Below are positions 51,236 to 52,394 of a DNA stretch of 52,394 nt, piece by piece. How positions within the stretch are numbered: position 1 is the stretch's first letter; each line of letters begins with the position of its first letter. This DNA comes from Bacillota bacterium (GTDB lineage Bacteria > Bacillota > Clostridia > Tissierellales > Peptoniphilaceae). Below the pieces are notes generated by a model, which was not told the DNA's origin, did not search any database, and worked only from the letters and a program-made list of their open reading frames with translations. The DNA lies in NCBI GenBank assembly GCA_023394045.1, contig JAEXBN010000048.1, forward strand, positions 1-52,394. The letters run 5' to 3'. The position numbers and the translations under genes are program-made.

Positions 51236-52379
51236 ACTTGGACACCCTTGCTAAATAAATAATCCATAGCTCGACTTCTTGTTAGAATGATTTCACCACA
51301 AAACATCTACAAGGAGGGGCTATGGATTCGTTTAATTCTAACACGTCGGCAGGCAAAGGGAAGCATTTGAGTTTTGAAGAGCGCGTCATCATTCAAACGA
51401 GACTCAAGGACGGCTTCTCTATGCGTCAGATTGCTAGGGAACTGCATCGGTCACCAACCACGATCAGCAATGAAATCAAACGAGGTCTCGCACTCTTGTA
51501 CCATGGCAAGGTGCAGCGCTATAAGGCAAAGCAGGGGCAACAGGTGTACCAAGAACGACGAAAGAATTGTGGTCGAAAATACCGTATAAACCTTGTTCCT
51601 GCATTCATTCACTACGTAAAACAGCATTTCCGTAAAGAAGGCTGGTCTCTCGATGCTTGCCATGGAAGAGCGTTATGTGTAGAACAAATGCCATGAGACG
51701 AGGTTGTATGCACCAAGACACTCTATAACTATGTCGCTTGGGGACTGCTCGATATAAAAGCCATTGAACTACCGCTTAAAGTGCGGCGAAGGACAAAGAA
51801 AAAACGGGACAGAATCCATAAGCGCAAGTTGGGAAGAAGCATAGAAGAAAGGGATCCCAACATCGCCACTCGGGAGGAGTTTGGACACTGGGAACTGGAT
51901 TTGGTTCTTGGCGAAAAAACGAAAGATGACAAGGCGTTGCTTGTCATGATTGAAAGAAAGACAAGAGCTTATCTGACGATACCCATCGATTCAAAGACGC
52001 CAGAAGCCGTTGGTAAAGCCTTAGAATCCATTCGGAGGAGTCTGGGAGATAAGTTTGATCAGATCGTTAAGACGATTACAACAGATAACGGCTCCGAGTT
52101 TGCTGCTCTTAGCGATATTGAGAAAGCCACCAAGACGCTGATCGATTATGCACATCCGTATAGCCCTTATGAAAAAGGAACGATCGAGAACGCCAACGGG
52201 CTGTTGCGGCGCCTTCTCCCCAAGGGGAGAAGGATCGATCGTGTTGAAATAGACGAACTGATTACCATGATGAACTGGTGTAACGAACTCCCAAGGAAAT
52301 TGCTCAATTATAGGACACCTAGGGAGTGTATAAAACAAGAACTCGAGGCTTTGTGGGCGAATTAGGATATGTCCAAGTT
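51235..52379 (+). mobile_element. IS30-family insertion sequence
   Basis: About 1145 bp bounded by AACTTGGACA (51235-51244) and its inverse TGTCCAAGTT (52370-52379), with weaker similarity inward. It holds one transposase reading frame with a single nonsense codon. The exact ends and the target duplication are not resolved, because the window stops 15 bp after the right repeat. Confidence 0.8.
51322..52365 (+). pseudogene. IS30-family transposase with one in-frame stop
   Basis: A 347-codon frame with TGA at 51694-51696 where the reading continues QMP-stop-DEVVCTKTLYNYVAWGLLDIKAIELP without any shift. It looks like a CGA to TGA change. The N-terminal part has the IS30 helix-turn-helix (SFEERVIIQTRLKDGFSMRQIARELHRSPTTISNEIKRG). 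The C-terminal part has the DDE residues: Asp in HWELDLVLG, Asp in TTDNGSEF and Glu in YEKGTIENANGLLRRLLPKG. AAGGAGG precedes ATG 51322. As written it cannot make full-length transposase without stop readthrough. Confidence 0.85.
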
Positions 52380-52394
52380 ATTATTGCAATTAGG

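Overview
The window looks like chromosomal DNA of an anaerobic, Gram-positive-type bacterium (Bacillota/Clostridia; a higher-GC member of the Peptoniphilaceae is a guess only). The basis is strong AAGGAGG ribosome sites, frequent 4-nt ATGA start/stop overlaps, walJ-rlmH-uppP type neighbours, and a porphyrin pathway that stops at the siroheme level. Most of the window is dense housekeeping DNA. The last 2.5 kb is AT-richer accessory DNA with repeat, mobile-element and broken genes.

Layout. 1-900: tRNA-Pro(GGG) on the minus strand and copy A of a multi-hairpin repeat built on GCCTAC/GTAGGC. 901-4518 (+): cysK, cysE, a DUF368 membrane protein and a NYN-LOTUS protein. 4664-5802 (-): a small membrane protein and a flavin reductase. 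5986-6906 (+): a PfkB-family sugar kinase that has lost its catalytic Asp. 6992-20984 (-): a 14-kb run of closely packed genes, in transcription order walJ, rlmH, a TtcA-like protein, uppP, a CorC/HlyC protein, a propeller protein, an MscS channel, a DUF951 protein, hemA, a precorrin-2 dehydrogenase, hemC, cobA-hemD, hemB and hemL. The last six convert Glu-tRNA to precorrin-2/sirohydrochlorin and imply siroheme or cobalamin rather than protoheme. Together with cysE-cysK they fit sulfur metabolism. 21276-24023 (+): a Ca2+-type P-ATPase.

24281-37388 (+): a purine cluster, purE-purC-purF-purM-purN/purO-purB-AICAR transformylase-purD-purL, covering PRPP to IMP except purK. It is unusual. PurF lacks the glutaminase Cys and the other glutaminase motifs. 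PurN is fused to a PurO-type IMP cyclohydrolase. The AICAR transformylase stands alone and resembles the C-terminal half of animal ATIC. PurB is of the animal ADSL type. I regard this rewired pathway as one of the two best leads.

37440-40862 (-): an FtsX-type permease, an ABC ATPase and a PadR regulator with a perfect 17-bp inverted-repeat operator. 41242-44155 (-): a DMT transporter and a Ser/Glu-rich anchored protein. 44656-45291 (+): an FMN-binding-like lipoprotein. 45570-49123 (+): an asymmetric heterodimeric ABC exporter. 49245-49809 (-): a paralogue of the 4664-5206 membrane protein, broken at an A8 tract. 50034-50662: a candidate non-autonomous element with 21-bp IS256-like inverted ends that encloses copy B of the GCCTAC repeat. 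50695-51235: two small ORFs. 51235-52379: an IS30-family element whose transposase carries one in-frame stop. The GCCTAC repeat (two copies about 50 kb apart, with compensatory stem changes) is the other lead for something undescribed.
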